The notes beneath the pieces are model-generated. The model ran no database searches, was not told where the DNA came from, and saw nothing but the letters and a program-made list of their open reading frames with translations. From Burkholderia sp. 8Y (GTDB taxonomy: Bacteria > Pseudomonadota > Gammaproteobacteria > Burkholderiales > Burkholderiaceae): DNA of 64,000 nt. Positions 9,520 through 17,827 of this stretch are shown piece by piece (position 1 is the first letter of the stretch; the number at the start of each line of letters is the position of its first letter). The translations under genes were made by a program, and so were the position numbers. Where the stretch lies: assembly GCF_902506145.1 (NCBI RefSeq), contig NZ_LR733519.1, forward strand, positions 1,772,314-1,836,313. The letters run 5' to 3'.

Positions 9520-9548
9520 AAAAAAATGGCCGCGGAATTCGCGGCCAT
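9520..9548 (-). terminator. Terminator of the hsp20 operon
   Basis: On the minus strand a perfect 9-bp stem (ATGGCCGCG/CGCGGCCAT, loop of 5) is followed by seven T. It lies 35 bp after the stop of the second hsp20 gene. Confidence 0.88.
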
Positions 9549-9582
9549 CGGCTCGAGCAGGGTATTGCTGCGAAGAAATCGC

Positions 9583-9987
9583 TTAGCTCGCACGCACTTC
9601 GATACGCCGCGGACGCGCTTCTTCACGACGCGGAATGGTCAGCTTGAGCACGCCGTTCGTCAGATTGGCGTCGATCTTCGTGGTGTCGAAGTCGTCGCTG
9701 ACCGTGAATGCGCGGGCGAAACGCGGCGCGCGTACTTCGGCGTGATGCACGCGCAAGCCGGCTTGCGCGGTGACGACCGCTTCGGCTTCGATAAAAAGCC
9801 GCGCGTCATGCACCTTCACGTCGAGCTTTTCGCGCGGCACGCCGGGCAGATCCGCCCACAGCGTGATGCCGTGGCTGTCTTCGACGATATCGACCGCGGG
9901 CGTGATGCTCGCGCGGCGCACGTTGTCTTCGTTCTTGCGCGTCACGTCGCCTTCGTTGCGTTGCGCCAGTTGAGTGGTGTCGTTCAT
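9583..9987 (-). CDS. Hsp20/alpha-crystallin small heat-shock protein (second of pair)
   Basis: A 134-residue small heat-shock protein with the alpha-crystallin domain (about residues 28-125): PAVDIVEDSHGITLWADLPG, LFIEAEA and the GVLKLTIPR strand that carries the I/L-x-I/L-like end. Small Hsps hold unfolding proteins in a refoldable state in the cytoplasm. It lies 21 bp after the first hsp20 gene and in the same direction, so the two form an operon ended by the hairpin at 9520. The two paralogues are clearly different in sequence, which allows hetero-oligomers as seen in other tandem Hsp20 pairs. Confidence 0.93.
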   Translation of the reverse strand: MNDTTQLAQRNEGDVTRKNEDNVRRASITPAVDIVEDSHGITLWADLPGVPREKLDVKVHDARLFIEAEAVVTAQAGLRVHHAEVRAPRFARAFTVSDDFDTTKIDANLTNGVLKLTIPRREEARPRRIEVRAS

Positions 9988-10008
9988 CGTGAGCTCCCGA
10001 ATGCTGAG

Positions 10009-10443
10009 TTACTGAATGGCGATAGCGCGCGGCTTGGACGCTTCGCGCTTGCCGACCGTGATGGATAGCGTGCCGTTCTCATAACGAGCCTGCACCTTGT
10101 CGATATCCGCGTTCTGCGGCAGTTCGATCACGCGGCGGAAGCTGCCGGTGAAACGCTCCTTCGCATAGGAGCGCGCGCCTTCGGTCAGCGTTTCGCCCTT
10201 GCGCTCGCCGCTGATCGTGAGTGTGCCTTTGTCGACGGTGACATCGAGCGATGCGGGATCGACGCCCGGCGCGAACGCGACGATCTCCACGGCCTCGTCC
10301 GTGCTGCCGATATTCAATTGCGGAAACACGTCCGCGCGGCTGGTGCGGATGCTCGACGGAAGATTGCCGAACAGCGTCGACATTTGCCGCTGCATGCGGT
10401 CGAACTCCGCGAACACGTCGCCGCTAAAGTAGAAGTCACTCAT
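10009..10443 (-). CDS. Hsp20/alpha-crystallin small heat-shock protein (first of pair)
   Basis: A 144-residue small heat-shock protein. The alpha-crystallin domain runs from about residue 38 to 138 (FPQLNIGSTDEAVEIVAFAPG, LTISGERKGE, SFRRVIELP, YENGTLSITVGK). The N terminus is short (MSDFYFSGDVFAEFDRMQRQM), as in the HspA-like class. A GGAGA Shine-Dalgarno precedes the ATG. A sigma-32-like promoter lies about 95-120 bp upstream, leaving a leader of about 90 nt. Confidence 0.94.
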   Translation of the reverse strand: MSDFYFSGDVFAEFDRMQRQMSTLFGNLPSSIRTSRADVFPQLNIGSTDEAVEIVAFAPGVDPASLDVTVDKGTLTISGERKGETLTEGARSYAKERFTGSFRRVIELPQNADIDKVQARYENGTLSITVGKREASKPRAIAIQ

Positions 10444-10536
10444 GATCCAGTCTCCGATAATGCGGCCGCATCAGGGCCGGCACAGTGCGTTGATCGATGT
10501 GGGCGGCGCGTGGCTGCGTCGCTGCCCTTGCATCGA

Positions 10537-10564
10537 AAAATAGGAGCGGGGACTCCGTTTTCAA
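10537..10564 (-). promoter_or_regulatory. Candidate sigma-32 heat-shock promoter
   Basis: On the minus strand TTGAAA (complement of 10559-10564) is followed after 14 bp by CTCCTATTT-like sequence, near the sigma-32 pattern CTTGAAA-N13-15-CCCCATNT. It is the best match upstream of the hsp20 operon. The call is by eye only. Confidence 0.45.
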
Positions 10565-10720
10565 TAAGCCGGAGCACATTTTCCGGCGAATTTTTTATTC
10601 GTTTGGCGGCTCTTGAAGTGCGCTGGCCGACTCATAATTTGGACCGTTTGAGCGCCCGCCGCCAAGATTGCCATCCGCTCTTACAATGGGCGGTCCATGG
10701 AGCGTGGCGGAGACGACAAG

Positions 10721-11704
10721 ATGAAGGTATGCATTTACGGCGCGGGCGCAATCGGCGGCTGGATGGGCGTCAAGCTCGCGCAAGCGGGCTGCGATGTCAG
10801 CGTGGTCGCGCGCGGCGCGACGCTCGACGCGCTCACCATGCGCGGCTTGCAGCTCGTCGAGAAGGATGCGACGCACGAGGTGCAGGTCCGCGCGAGTGCC
10901 GCGCCTGAGGCCTTAGGTCAGCAGGATCTGGTCGTGGTCGCCGTCAAGGCGCCGGCGATGGAATCCGTCGCCGCGCATATCGCGCCGCTCTTGAGCGCAC
11001 GGACCACCGTGCTTACCGCGATGAACGGCGTGCCGTGGTGGTTCTGCGAGGGCTTGAGCGATGCGTTCGCCGGCAAGCGGCTTTCTTCGGTGGACCCGCA
11101 AGGTGCCATCGCCGCCGCGGTACCGAGCGCGCAGACGGTCGGCTGCGTGGTGCATGCGAGTTGTTTCGTGGAAGCGCCGGGCGTCATCCGGCATCATCAG
11201 GGCAACGGCCTGATTGTCGGCGAGGCGAGCGGCAAGCCGAGTGCGCGCGTCGACTCGCTCGTATCGCTCTTTGCGCGGGCAGGCTTCAACGCTTCCGCTT
11301 CGCCGCAGATTCAGCGCGACGTGTGGTTCAAGCTCTGGGGCAACATGACGATGAACCCGATCAGCGCGATCACCGGCGCGACCACCGACCGCATTCTCGG
11401 CGACGAACTCGTGCGCGGATTCGTCACGCGCATCATGCTCGAAGCCAAGGAGATCGGCGCGCGCTTCGGCATTCCGATCGATCAGGAGCCCGCCGACCGT
11501 CACGCGGTCACGGCGAAGCTCGGCGCGATGAAGACGTCGATGCTGCAGGACGTGGAAGCGCGCAAGGCGGTCGAACTCGATGCGCTCGTCGCGTCGGTGC
11601 GCGAACTCGGCGCGATGACCGGCGTGCCGACGCCTTTCACCGACGCGTTGCTCGGCCTCGCGCGCCTGCATGCGCGCACACTCGGCCTTTATCCGGCGCA
11701 ATGA
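10721..11704 (+). CDS. 2-dehydropantoate 2-reductase (ketopantoate reductase) family protein
   Basis: A 327-residue NADPH-dependent reductase with an N-terminal Rossmann fold (GAGAIGGWMG from residue 7; VVARG around 28-32) and a C-terminal helical ApbA domain (KLWGNMTMNPISAIT, then KTSMLQDVEARKAVELDALV). The family makes pantoate for coenzyme A synthesis, but Burkholderiales carry several paralogues acting on other 2-oxo acids, so I leave the symbol blank. The ATG at 10721 is preferred to 10697 because a GGAGA element lies upstream of it and the protein then starts with the Rossmann strand. Followed at 20 bp by the MazG-like gene. Confidence 0.88.
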   Translation: MKVCIYGAGAIGGWMGVKLAQAGCDVSVVARGATLDALTMRGLQLVEKDATHEVQVRASAAPEALGQQDLVVVAVKAPAMESVAAHIAPLLSARTTVLTAMNGVPWWFCEGLSDAFAGKRLSSVDPQGAIAAAVPSAQTVGCVVHASCFVEAPGVIRHHQGNGLIVGEASGKPSARVDSLVSLFARAGFNASASPQIQRDVWFKLWGNMTMNPISAITGATTDRILGDELVRGFVTRIMLEAKEIGARFGIPIDQEPADRHAVTAKLGAMKTSMLQDVEARKAVELDALVASVRELGAMTGVPTPFTDALLGLARLHARTLGLYPAQ

Positions 11705-11723
11705 GTCATGAGTTGAGGACGCG

Positions 11724-12089
11724 ATGAAAGAATCCCCGAGCGAACTCGTCGCCATGCGCGACATGCTGCGCGAGTTCGTACATGAACGCGACTGGCGCCG
11801 CTTCCACGCGCCCAAGAATCTCGCGGCGGCGCTAAGCGTCGAAGCAAGCGAGTTGCTGGAGCCGTTCACGTGGCTTCAGACCGGCGACAAAGCCGAACTC
11901 GACGACGCGAAGCTCAGAGCCATACGTCACGAAATGGCGGACGTGCTCGCTTATCTCGTGATGCTCGCGGACGCGCTCGATGTCGATCTGCATCAGGCTT
12001 TACTCGAGAAGATGGCGCTCAATCGCGCGAAGTATCCGGCGCACAAGGTTCGCGGCGATGCGCGCAAATACAGCGAATACGATGAATGA
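11724..12089 (+). CDS. MazG-like nucleotide pyrophosphohydrolase
   Basis: A 121-residue all-alpha NTP pyrophosphatase of the RS21-C6/DCTPP1 type. The metal-binding pattern ExxE...ExxD is complete: Glu40 and Glu43 in EASELLE, Glu70 and Asp73 in HEMADVLAYL. These enzymes convert non-canonical or excess dNTPs such as dCTP analogues to monophosphates. It lies just downstream of the reductase gene in the same direction, probably as one transcript; I see no clear functional link between them. Confidence 0.9.
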   Translation: MKESPSELVAMRDMLREFVHERDWRRFHAPKNLAAALSVEASELLEPFTWLQTGDKAELDDAKLRAIRHEMADVLAYLVMLADALDVDLHQALLEKMALNRAKYPAHKVRGDARKYSEYDE

Positions 12090-12145
12090 CGAATGCGGCT
12101 GGCACGGCTAAGCTCGCATGATTCACTGACAACCGAGGATCGCCG

Positions 12146-13318
12146 ATGGACTTTTCGCTTTCGCCGGAGTTGACCGACTTGCAGGCGCGCGTGCGCGCGT
12201 TCATCGCAGAGGACATCGTGCCGATGGAGCGCGATCCGCGCTGCACGCCGCATGGACCGAACGAGGCGTTGCGCGCCGAACTGGTCGCGAAGGGCCGCAA
12301 GGTGGGCTTGCTGTCGAGCCACGTGTCGCCGGAGTTCGGCGGGCTCGGGCTCGGTCATGTCGCGAAGGCCATCCTGTTCGAGGAAGCGGGCTACTCGCCG
12401 CTCGGCCCGGTCGCGCTCAATATCGCCGCGCCGGACGAAGGCAACATGCATCTGCTCGAAGCGATCGCGACGCCCGAGCAGAAAGAACGCTGGCTGCGTC
12501 CGCTCGCGGCGGGCGAGATCCGCTCCTGCTTCTGCATGACGGAGCCGCCGCCGGGCGCGGGCGCGGACCCGTCGATGCTCGAGACCACCGCGACCCGCGA
12601 GGGCGACGAATACGTGATCCACGGCCGCAAGTGGTTCATCACGGGCGCTGAGGGCGCGGCGGTCGCGATCATCATGGCGAAGTTCGCGGACGGCCCGGCT
12701 ACGATGTTTCTCGCGGACATGTCGAGCCCGGGCATCGTGATCGAACGGTCGATGGATTCGCTCGATACCTGCTTTCCCGGCGGCCACGGCGTCGTGCGTT
12801 TCGACGGACTGCGCGTGCCGGCGTTGAGCGTGCTCGGAGAACCGGGCGAAGGTTTTCGCTATGCGCAAGTGCGTTTGTCGCCCGCGCGTCTCACGCATTG
12901 CATGCGCTGGCTCGGCGCGGCCCGCCGCGCTCACGACGTGGCCAGCGACTATGCGCGGCGTCGTCAGGCGTTCGGCAAGGCGCTAGGCGAACACGAAGGC
13001 GTCGGCTTCATGCTGGCGGACAACGAGATGGACCTGCATGTGACGAGGCTCGCGATCTGGCATTGCGCGTGGGTGCTCGATCAGGGCGTGCTCGGCAAGC
13101 ACGAGTCGAGCATCGCGAAAGTGGTGTCGTCGGAGGCGCTGTGGCGCGTGGTCGATCGCTCCGTGCAGGTGCTGGGCGGGCAGGGCGTCACGCACGAAAC
13201 CGTCGTCGCGCGCATCTTCGCGGACATGCGCGCGTTCCGGATCTATGACGGCCCGTCGGAGGTGCACCGATGGAGCATTGCGCGACGCATCCTGCGCGGG
13301 CCCAAGCCGGCCGCGTGA
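12146..13318 (+). CDS. Acyl-CoA dehydrogenase
   Basis: A 390-residue flavoprotein of the acyl-CoA dehydrogenase family, ACAD10/11-like subgroup. Seen in order: helical N domain (LSPELTDLQARVRAFI), the FAD/substrate region CFCMTEPPPGAGADPSM, the WFITGA strand, RQAFGKALGEHEGVGFMLAD, LGGQGVTHE and the C-terminal IYDGPSEVHRWSIARRIL. The YDGP-type loop places Asp where Glu-Gly-Thr occurs in classical short-chain enzymes, usual for this subgroup. It oxidises an unknown acyl-CoA to the enoyl-CoA. No CoA ligase or ETF gene is adjacent. Confidence 0.93.
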   Translation: MDFSLSPELTDLQARVRAFIAEDIVPMERDPRCTPHGPNEALRAELVAKGRKVGLLSSHVSPEFGGLGLGHVAKAILFEEAGYSPLGPVALNIAAPDEGNMHLLEAIATPEQKERWLRPLAAGEIRSCFCMTEPPPGAGADPSMLETTATREGDEYVIHGRKWFITGAEGAAVAIIMAKFADGPATMFLADMSSPGIVIERSMDSLDTCFPGGHGVVRFDGLRVPALSVLGEPGEGFRYAQVRLSPARLTHCMRWLGAARRAHDVASDYARRRQAFGKALGEHEGVGFMLADNEMDLHVTRLAIWHCAWVLDQGVLGKHESSIAKVVSSEALWRVVDRSVQVLGGQGVTHETVVARIFADMRAFRIYDGPSEVHRWSIARRILRGPKPAA

Positions 13319-13325
13319 CCGCGCG

Positions 13326-13568
13326 CTATTGCGTCATCGGCGGACCGTCGGCTCGCCGTTGCGCGACGATGCGGCCAGCGCGCATGGCGTTCTCGGGATA
13401 ATGAATCCAGTCGTTAGGATCGTAACCCGCAGCGAGCCATGCGCGAAGATCGTAACGGACCTGCTCGCGCGTCTTGGGCGCGGACGGATCGTCGGCGAGC
13501 GGCTGCGCGAGTGCAGACGCGGCCCAGCACGCCGCCAGCGCGCCAAGCATGAATCGGGATGCTTTCAT
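13326..13568 (-). CDS. DUF4148 family exported protein
   Basis: An 80-residue protein with a signal peptide (residues 1-21, ending ALA-Q) and a DUF4148 core: KTREQVRYDLRAWLAAGYDPNDW followed by YPENAMRAGRIVA. It is the shorter relative of the protein at the left edge of the window. Function unknown. It converges on the acyl-CoA dehydrogenase with 7 bp between stops. Confidence 0.85.
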   Translation of the reverse strand: MKASRFMLGALAACWAASALAQPLADDPSAPKTREQVRYDLRAWLAAGYDPNDWIHYPENAMRAGRIVAQRRADGPPMTQ

Positions 13569-13981
13569 TAGTTCCCCTTGCGCCGCTTATGACGGCTTAC
13601 CCATTCTAGGACACAACGCGCGATCTCACCGGCGCACGCTGAGGTGATGTTTTCGACACCCGCCGCCGCTCGAGGGGCAATATGCAGCGCGCTCGTTATG
13701 CAAGTAGCCGCGTGCATCTTTGCGCTAAATGCTGCCATCTATGTCCCAATTAGCGGGCAGCGTTTCATGCAACGCCATGACTCGGGGAAAGCCCGTGTTG
13801 CATTGCAGCATCGCATTGAGTATGCTGTCCTGAGCGTGCGCTTAGCACCTTCGATATTCAAGCCATACCTGCCCGAACCGTTTCGCGTGTGGGCAACGCA
13901 AAGAGAAGCGCCCGACATCAAGGGCGTTCGTCTAGGCAAGGCAGCAAGCCTTACGGACGTCAACTTGGAGGAGTCGCATTG
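13569..13981. other. Intergenic stretch, no confident gene
   Basis: Open frames exist here on both strands (13644-13982 plus, part of 13739-14269 minus), but neither has a ribosome-binding site, family resemblance or codon pattern like the neighbours. It must hold the promoter of the minus-strand DUF4148 gene and that of the plus-strand gene at 13982, which has GGAGGAG upstream. Confidence 0.5.
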
Positions 13982-14221
13982 ATGGACCTGACCAGATCGC
14001 CAAAGCCGACGCTGCATGTCTTCCAGCAGGAAGGCGGGTGGCATTGGGGTATCACCGTTGAGCGCGCGGCAGGCGGCGGCATGAAAGTGGTCGCCTATAG
14101 CGACGAAGGCTTCGACTCGAAAGAAGAAGCCCGCGAGGACGGCGAGCACGTGCTGCGCTCGGAAGACTGGCACTCGCGTCAACGTTTCAGCCGCAGCGAG
14201 CGGCGCACCGGCTGCGCCTGA
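13982..14221 (+). CDS. Small hypothetical protein, YegP/DUF1508-like
   Basis: A 79-residue cytoplasmic protein. The pattern of a strand with tryptophans (LHVFQQEGGWHWGITV), a second strand (MKVVAYSDEGFDS) and a helix (KEEAREDGEHVL) recalls the short repeat of YegP/DUF1508 proteins, but the match is loose. The ATG at 13982 has a strong GGAGGAG upstream; an in-frame upstream start at 13889 has none. Function unknown. Confidence 0.65.
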   Translation: MDLTRSPKPTLHVFQQEGGWHWGITVERAAGGGMKVVAYSDEGFDSKEEAREDGEHVLRSEDWHSRQRFSRSERRTGCA

Positions 14222-14340
14222 AAAACGGCGCGTTGCTGTTCTTCGCGGTTTCCGCTTCTTTCTCTCCAAACGACAAAACTCCCCTCAGCCCCGCGTGCCA
14301 GGCAACGCGTGGCTTGTCACGCCAACAACTGCTCCGCTTC

Positions 14341-14550
14341 TTATGCGGCCGGCTTTTCGAGCGGCGGCGTGCCGTCGTGGAAAAACTTCTTGAGTTCCGT
14401 TCTTAGCTCCGGCGAATCCTGATGCTGATGCACGCTCACCGCATGCTGGACGGCGGCTTGCATCAATTCGTCTTCGGAGTCGGCGGCCAGCGCGACCGTG
14501 CAGTTGCTGTCGCTCGAGCACTCGCGGCAATCGATGTACTTGCGTGTCAT
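14341..14550 (-). CDS. DUF1059 family small protein
   Basis: A 69-residue protein with three cysteines (DCRECSSDSNCTVAL), then a helical stretch EDELMQAAVQHAVSVHQHQD. This matches the small DUF1059 family of metal- or stress-linked proteins of unknown function. A GGAGGACGCC element lies directly before the ATG at 14550. The DUF3293 gene is divergent, its start 81 bp away. Confidence 0.8.
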   Translation of the reverse strand: MTRKYIDCRECSSDSNCTVALAADSEDELMQAAVQHAVSVHQHQDSPELRTELKKFFHDGTPPLEKPAA

Positions 14551-14630
14551 GGCGTCCTCCTTGCGTGAGGCGCTGTTTGAAGTATAGGTCGGTTTGCATG
14601 TCCGGACGCGCTCGGGTAACGTCCGTGCTT

Positions 14631-15065
14631 ATGGACCATCCTTCGCTTTCCGACGCCATTCTTTCGGCGTATCGCGCCGCTCTCTACCGGATACACGGCG
14701 AGCCGGCCATCGATATGATGATCGGCGAAGAAAACGGCGCCGTCGCCGCGCTGCTGGCGCGTCACGGCGTGTCGAGCGCCGTGTTCGTGACCGCGTTCAA
14801 TCCGTTCGGGCGCGAACTCAGCGCAGAGCAAAATGCCGCGCGCCAGCACATGCTCGAAGCGCGCATCGCGCAGTCGGGTTTGACTGCGTTACCCGGGGAA
14901 GGGCGCGATCCGAAAGGCATATGGACCGCCGAAGCAAGTTTTCTCGTGCTCGGCGCAGACACGCATGACGCCGACGATTTCATGCTCGCGTTCGAACAAA
15001 ACGCCGTGGTCGTCGTGATGAGCGACGGCTTGCCGCAATTGCGCGTGCATCCGCGATACCGGTGA
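14631..15065 (+). CDS. DUF3293 family protein
   Basis: A 144-residue protein with the DUF3293 layout: an N-terminal helix with LSDAILSAYRAALY, then FVTAFNPFGRELSAEQNAARQ, GIWTAEASFLVLG and FEQNAVVVV near the end. The function of the family is unknown. The ATG at 14631 is chosen because it starts the domain; an earlier in-frame ATG at 14598 is possible. The tautomerase gene follows 20 bp downstream, so the two are probably cotranscribed. Confidence 0.82.
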   Translation: MDHPSLSDAILSAYRAALYRIHGEPAIDMMIGEENGAVAALLARHGVSSAVFVTAFNPFGRELSAEQNAARQHMLEARIAQSGLTALPGEGRDPKGIWTAEASFLVLGADTHDADDFMLAFEQNAVVVVMSDGLPQLRVHPRYR

Positions 15066-15085
15066 ATCTCTGAAGGAGCTTGGCT

Positions 15086-15472
15086 ATGCCGTTCGTCCGA
15101 ATCGACTTGATGCAGGGAAAGGACGCCGCCTATCGCGCGACGATTGGCGATGTCGTGTACGACGCCATGCGCGCGACGCTCGACGTGCCCGAGAATGACC
15201 GCTTTCAGATCGTCGGCGAGCATGGCGCGTCGGATTTCATCGTCGATCGCGGCTATCTCGGCATTGACCGCACCGACGATTGCATCGTGATTCAGATCAC
15301 GCTCAACGAAGGACGCGACGTGGAGAAGAAGCGCGCGTTCTACAAGGCTGTCGCCGATGGTCTGCACGAGCGCCTAAAAGTGCGTCGCGAAGATGTTTTC
15401 ATCAGTCTGATCGAAGTGAAAAAGGAAAACTGGTCGTTCGGCAACGGCGAAGCGCAATACGCTCCCCGCTAA
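15086..15472 (+). CDS. Tautomerase family protein
   Basis: A 128-residue protein of the 4-oxalocrotonate tautomerase superfamily. Translation from the ATG at 15086 places proline directly after the initiator methionine, the catalytic N-terminal Pro1 of the family. The TTG at 15080 would bury it, so I reject that start. A GAAGGAGC ribosome-binding site fits. The length and the C-terminal FISLIEVKKENWSFGNGEAQ motif match the longer, MsrA-adjacent-type tautomerases rather than the 62-residue 4-OT. The substrate is unknown. Confidence 0.88.
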   Translation: MPFVRIDLMQGKDAAYRATIGDVVYDAMRATLDVPENDRFQIVGEHGASDFIVDRGYLGIDRTDDCIVIQITLNEGRDVEKKRAFYKAVADGLHERLKVRREDVFISLIEVKKENWSFGNGEAQYAPR

Positions 15473-15693
15473 GATGCGCCCGCCGACGCGCGGCTGTGGC
15501 TCGTGGGTTCGACTGACGCGAGTCGCAGGCGACCGTTCTGCGTGCTGCGGACGAGCGAGCGATCGACGCCATGATGGCCCGCGATTTCCGATGTCCGATG
15601 CTGCAAACGGGTTTCGCTCAGTCTCGCTGGCAGCGCCTGACGGCTACGCGACGGCACTTGCCCGGTCCTAAGATCAACAGTCGAACACAACCG

Positions 15694-16200
15694 TCAAACC
15701 GCTTGACCACGCACCAGATCGCGATGCGTGAGATAGAGGCGCAGATCGAATTCGATCTGATGGTAGCCCGGCTGCATCAGCTCGCAGAGGCGATAGAACG
15801 CCTTGTTGTGATCGCTCTCCTTGAGGTGTGCGAGTTCGTGCACGACGATCATCCGCAGAAATTCGGGCGCCGTATCTTTGAAAAGCGACGCGATGCGGAT
15901 CTCCTTCTTCGCCTTGAGCTTGCCGCCCTGCACCCGCGAGATGGCGGTATGCAGGCCGAGCGCGTGGCGCAGCACGTCGAGCTTGCTGTCGTAGCAGACT
16001 TTGTCGATGCCCGGCGCGACGCGCAGAAACTCATTCTTCAGATCGGCGCAGTACTGATACAGCGCGCGGTCCGACTGGACGGCGTGCTTGTGAGGATATC
16101 GTGCGTCGAGATAGGGCCCGAGCTGTTGCTGGGCAATGAGTCGGCGCACCTTGTCCTGTAGCGCGTTGGGGTAGGCGCTCAGGTATTTCAGGTGTTGCAT
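15694..16200 (-). CDS. YgjP-like (WLM/M48) zinc metallopeptidase
   Basis: A 168-residue protein with a zinc-protease motif HELAH at residues 121-125 and a further histidine in ESDHNKAFY (His131), the arrangement of YgjP/DUF45 proteins. No signal peptide or membrane segment is seen, so it is likely cytoplasmic. The family also contains the SprT-like and Wss1-like folds; the substrate here is unknown. The ATG at 16200 gives a natural N terminus (MQHLKYLSAYP); ATGs at 16233 and 16275 are also in frame. Confidence 0.83.
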   Translation of the reverse strand: MQHLKYLSAYPNALQDKVRRLIAQQQLGPYLDARYPHKHAVQSDRALYQYCADLKNEFLRVAPGIDKVCYDSKLDVLRHALGLHTAISRVQGGKLKAKKEIRIASLFKDTAPEFLRMIVVHELAHLKESDHNKAFYRLCELMQPGYHQIEFDLRLYLTHRDLVRGQAV

Positions 16201-16431
16201 GACGGCTGATGAGATAGATGGCCTTTGCAGCATGCGTCCACGCGCGCCGGTTGTCGCGCGCAACGGTTCCAGCAACCATTTTAGTCATAGACGCGCGACC
16301 TCGCCGACGATGCGCGCAAAGGGTGCCCCAACGCACGCAATTGCGTAAGTTTCTGTATCGCCACGCACACTGAAGCATGCGCCGTGCGAACATGCGCGCT
16401 TTCTTAAGCAAGCGGTTCAAGGCAGGTTCAC

Positions 16432-16938
16432 ATGGCATCGAGCAAGGCCCATCATGCGACGGGATGGGCAGCGGGAATCATCGCGGCGGCGCTCGTCAGC
16501 AAGGCGGCAGGCGTCGATTACCTTTCCTGCGTGTTGGCCGTCTTAGGCGGCGTGGTCGGCGCGACCGCGCCGGACTGGCTCGAAGTCGCGTGGTGGACCA
16601 GAAAGCGCAGGTTGTGGATCACGCATCGCACGCTCACGCATTGGGGCGTCGGCTGGGCCGCGCTTCTGGCGTTGTCATGGCATCTGCTCGGACGACACCC
16701 CGCCGTGCCGTTAGCATTCGGCTTCGCGTGCGGTGGCATCATGCATCTGCTGGCGGACTGGCCGAACCCGCTCGGCGTGCCGTGGATCGGCGCACGCCAT
16801 TCGCTCAGGCTCTGGACAAGCGGACATTGCGACTTGATCGTCGTCGGCGCGGCGTGGATTGCGGCACTTTACGTCGCCGATGGCGTCTGGTTTCATCATG
16901 AGTATGGCCGCATGTTGCTTGGCCTCTTGCACGCCTGA
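16432..16938 (+). CDS. YdjM-type (DUF457) membrane-bound metal-dependent hydrolase
   Basis: A 168-residue inner-membrane protein with four hydrophobic segments. It has the family marks near the N terminus (SSKAHHATG), TAPDWLEV, RTLTHW and GGIMHLLADWPNPLGVPW, providing His and Asp residues for a metal site. E. coli YdjM belongs to this LexA-regulated group; the reaction remains undefined. The lipoprotein gene at 16973 follows at 34 bp, suggesting a shared transcript. Confidence 0.85.
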   Translation: MASSKAHHATGWAAGIIAAALVSKAAGVDYLSCVLAVLGGVVGATAPDWLEVAWWTRKRRLWITHRTLTHWGVGWAALLALSWHLLGRHPAVPLAFGFACGGIMHLLADWPNPLGVPWIGARHSLRLWTSGHCDLIVVGAAWIAALYVADGVWFHHEYGRMLLGLLHA

Positions 16939-16972
16939 TCCTCGAATAATTCACGCTTTACGGACTTTGCCC

Positions 16973-17467
16973 ATGCCAATGAATCTCGCGCAAAATCGCC
17001 TTTTTCTTGCTTTCTTCATGCTTGCCACGCTGTTGTTGGGCGGCTGCGCCAGCTTCATGAACCGCGATGCGTTGCGCGTGAATGTGGCGGGCATCGAGCC
17101 GCTCGAAGGGCAGGGGCTGGAGATGCGCTTCGCCGTGAAGCTGCGCGTGCAGAATCCTAACGACACGCCCATCGATTTCGACGGTGTCGCGCTCGATCTC
17201 GATGTGAACGGCCGCGCCTTTGCCAGCGGCGTGAGCCCGCAGCGCGGGTCGGTGCCGCGTTTCGGCGAAGTGGTCGTGTCGGTGCCGGTGACGGTATCGG
17301 CGTGGTCGGTCGCGCGGCAAGCGTTGGGCTTTGCGAGCGGCGACGCGGTCACCAAGGTCTCTTATGTTGCGCGCGGCAGGCTTGCAGGCGGACCGTTCGG
17401 CGGGGCGCGTTTCTCCGACCAGGGCACCATCGACTTCCCGAGCGGAAGCGGCGCTTTCGGCTACTAG
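16973..17467 (+). CDS. LEA type 2 (WHy-domain) lipoprotein
   Basis: A 164-residue lipoprotein. The signal sequence ends in a lipobox LLLGGC, and the mature part is a single LEA-2/WHy beta-sandwich (LEMRFAVKLRVQNPNDTPIDF, DLDVNGRAFASGVS, VPVTVSAWSV). WHy domains occur in desiccation- and stress-related proteins; anchoring would be in the outer or inner membrane facing the periplasm. A second ATG lies 6 bp downstream at 16979. A hairpin at 17499-17516 lies after the stop. Confidence 0.87.
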   Translation: MPMNLAQNRLFLAFFMLATLLLGGCASFMNRDALRVNVAGIEPLEGQGLEMRFAVKLRVQNPNDTPIDFDGVALDLDVNGRAFASGVSPQRGSVPRFGEVVVSVPVTVSAWSVARQALGFASGDAVTKVSYVARGRLAGGPFGGARFSDQGTIDFPSGSGAFGY

Positions 17468-17498
17468 ATTTTTTGTCGCGCAAACTCTGCGCAATCAC

Positions 17499-17516
17499 GA
17501 GCGCCCGCAGGCGCTC
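17499..17516. terminator. Possible bidirectional terminator hairpin
   Basis: GAGCGCC and GGCGCTC form a 7-bp stem with a CGCA tetraloop between two converging genes. There is no T tract, so it is only a weak terminator candidate. Confidence 0.35.
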
Positions 17517-17548
17517 GCTCACATCAACGGCTCGTCAATCCACGCAAG

Positions 17549-17827
17549 TTAATGCGTGATGTGCAGGCCGTTTGCCTCATCGTGGCGGAATTCGGCGTGC
17601 CCGTTGCCCGGCGCTGCGTCGCGACGGGCGATCACTTCCTGGCGCTTGTGTTCGTCGCGAGCCTGGCGCGCTTCGCGTTCGTTGCGGGCATCGCGTTCGT
17701 GCGCCTCATCGACGCGCTCGCGATGCTCTTTGCGTTCGAGACGTTCGTGACGCTCGGCTTCGTGTGACTTGGCGTATGCACCCGCCGAAAGGCAGGCAAT
17801 GAGAGCGGCAGCAAACAGCTTTTTCAT
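17549..17827 (-). CDS. Small exported protein rich in Glu, Arg and His
   Basis: A 92-residue product with a signal peptide (MKKLFAAALIACLSAGAYA-K) and a mature part almost wholly made of Glu, Arg, His and Asp (for example EAERHERLERKEHRER). The charge alternation predicts one long helix or disordered chain; histidines could bind metal (inference). The ATG at 17827 is chosen because GAAGG lies 9 bp upstream; the ATG at 17836 overlaps that element. I recognise no family. Confidence 0.75.
   Translation of the reverse strand: MKKLFAAALIACLSAGAYAKSHEAERHERLERKEHRERVDEAHERDARNEREARQARDEHKRQEVIARRDAAPGNGHAEFRHDEANGLHITH

Noticed and set aside
13644..13982. Possible plus-strand gene of 112 codons upstream of 13982
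   Set aside because: No ribosome-binding site, no family resemblance, and the conserved-looking gene starts at 13982 with its own GGAGGAG.
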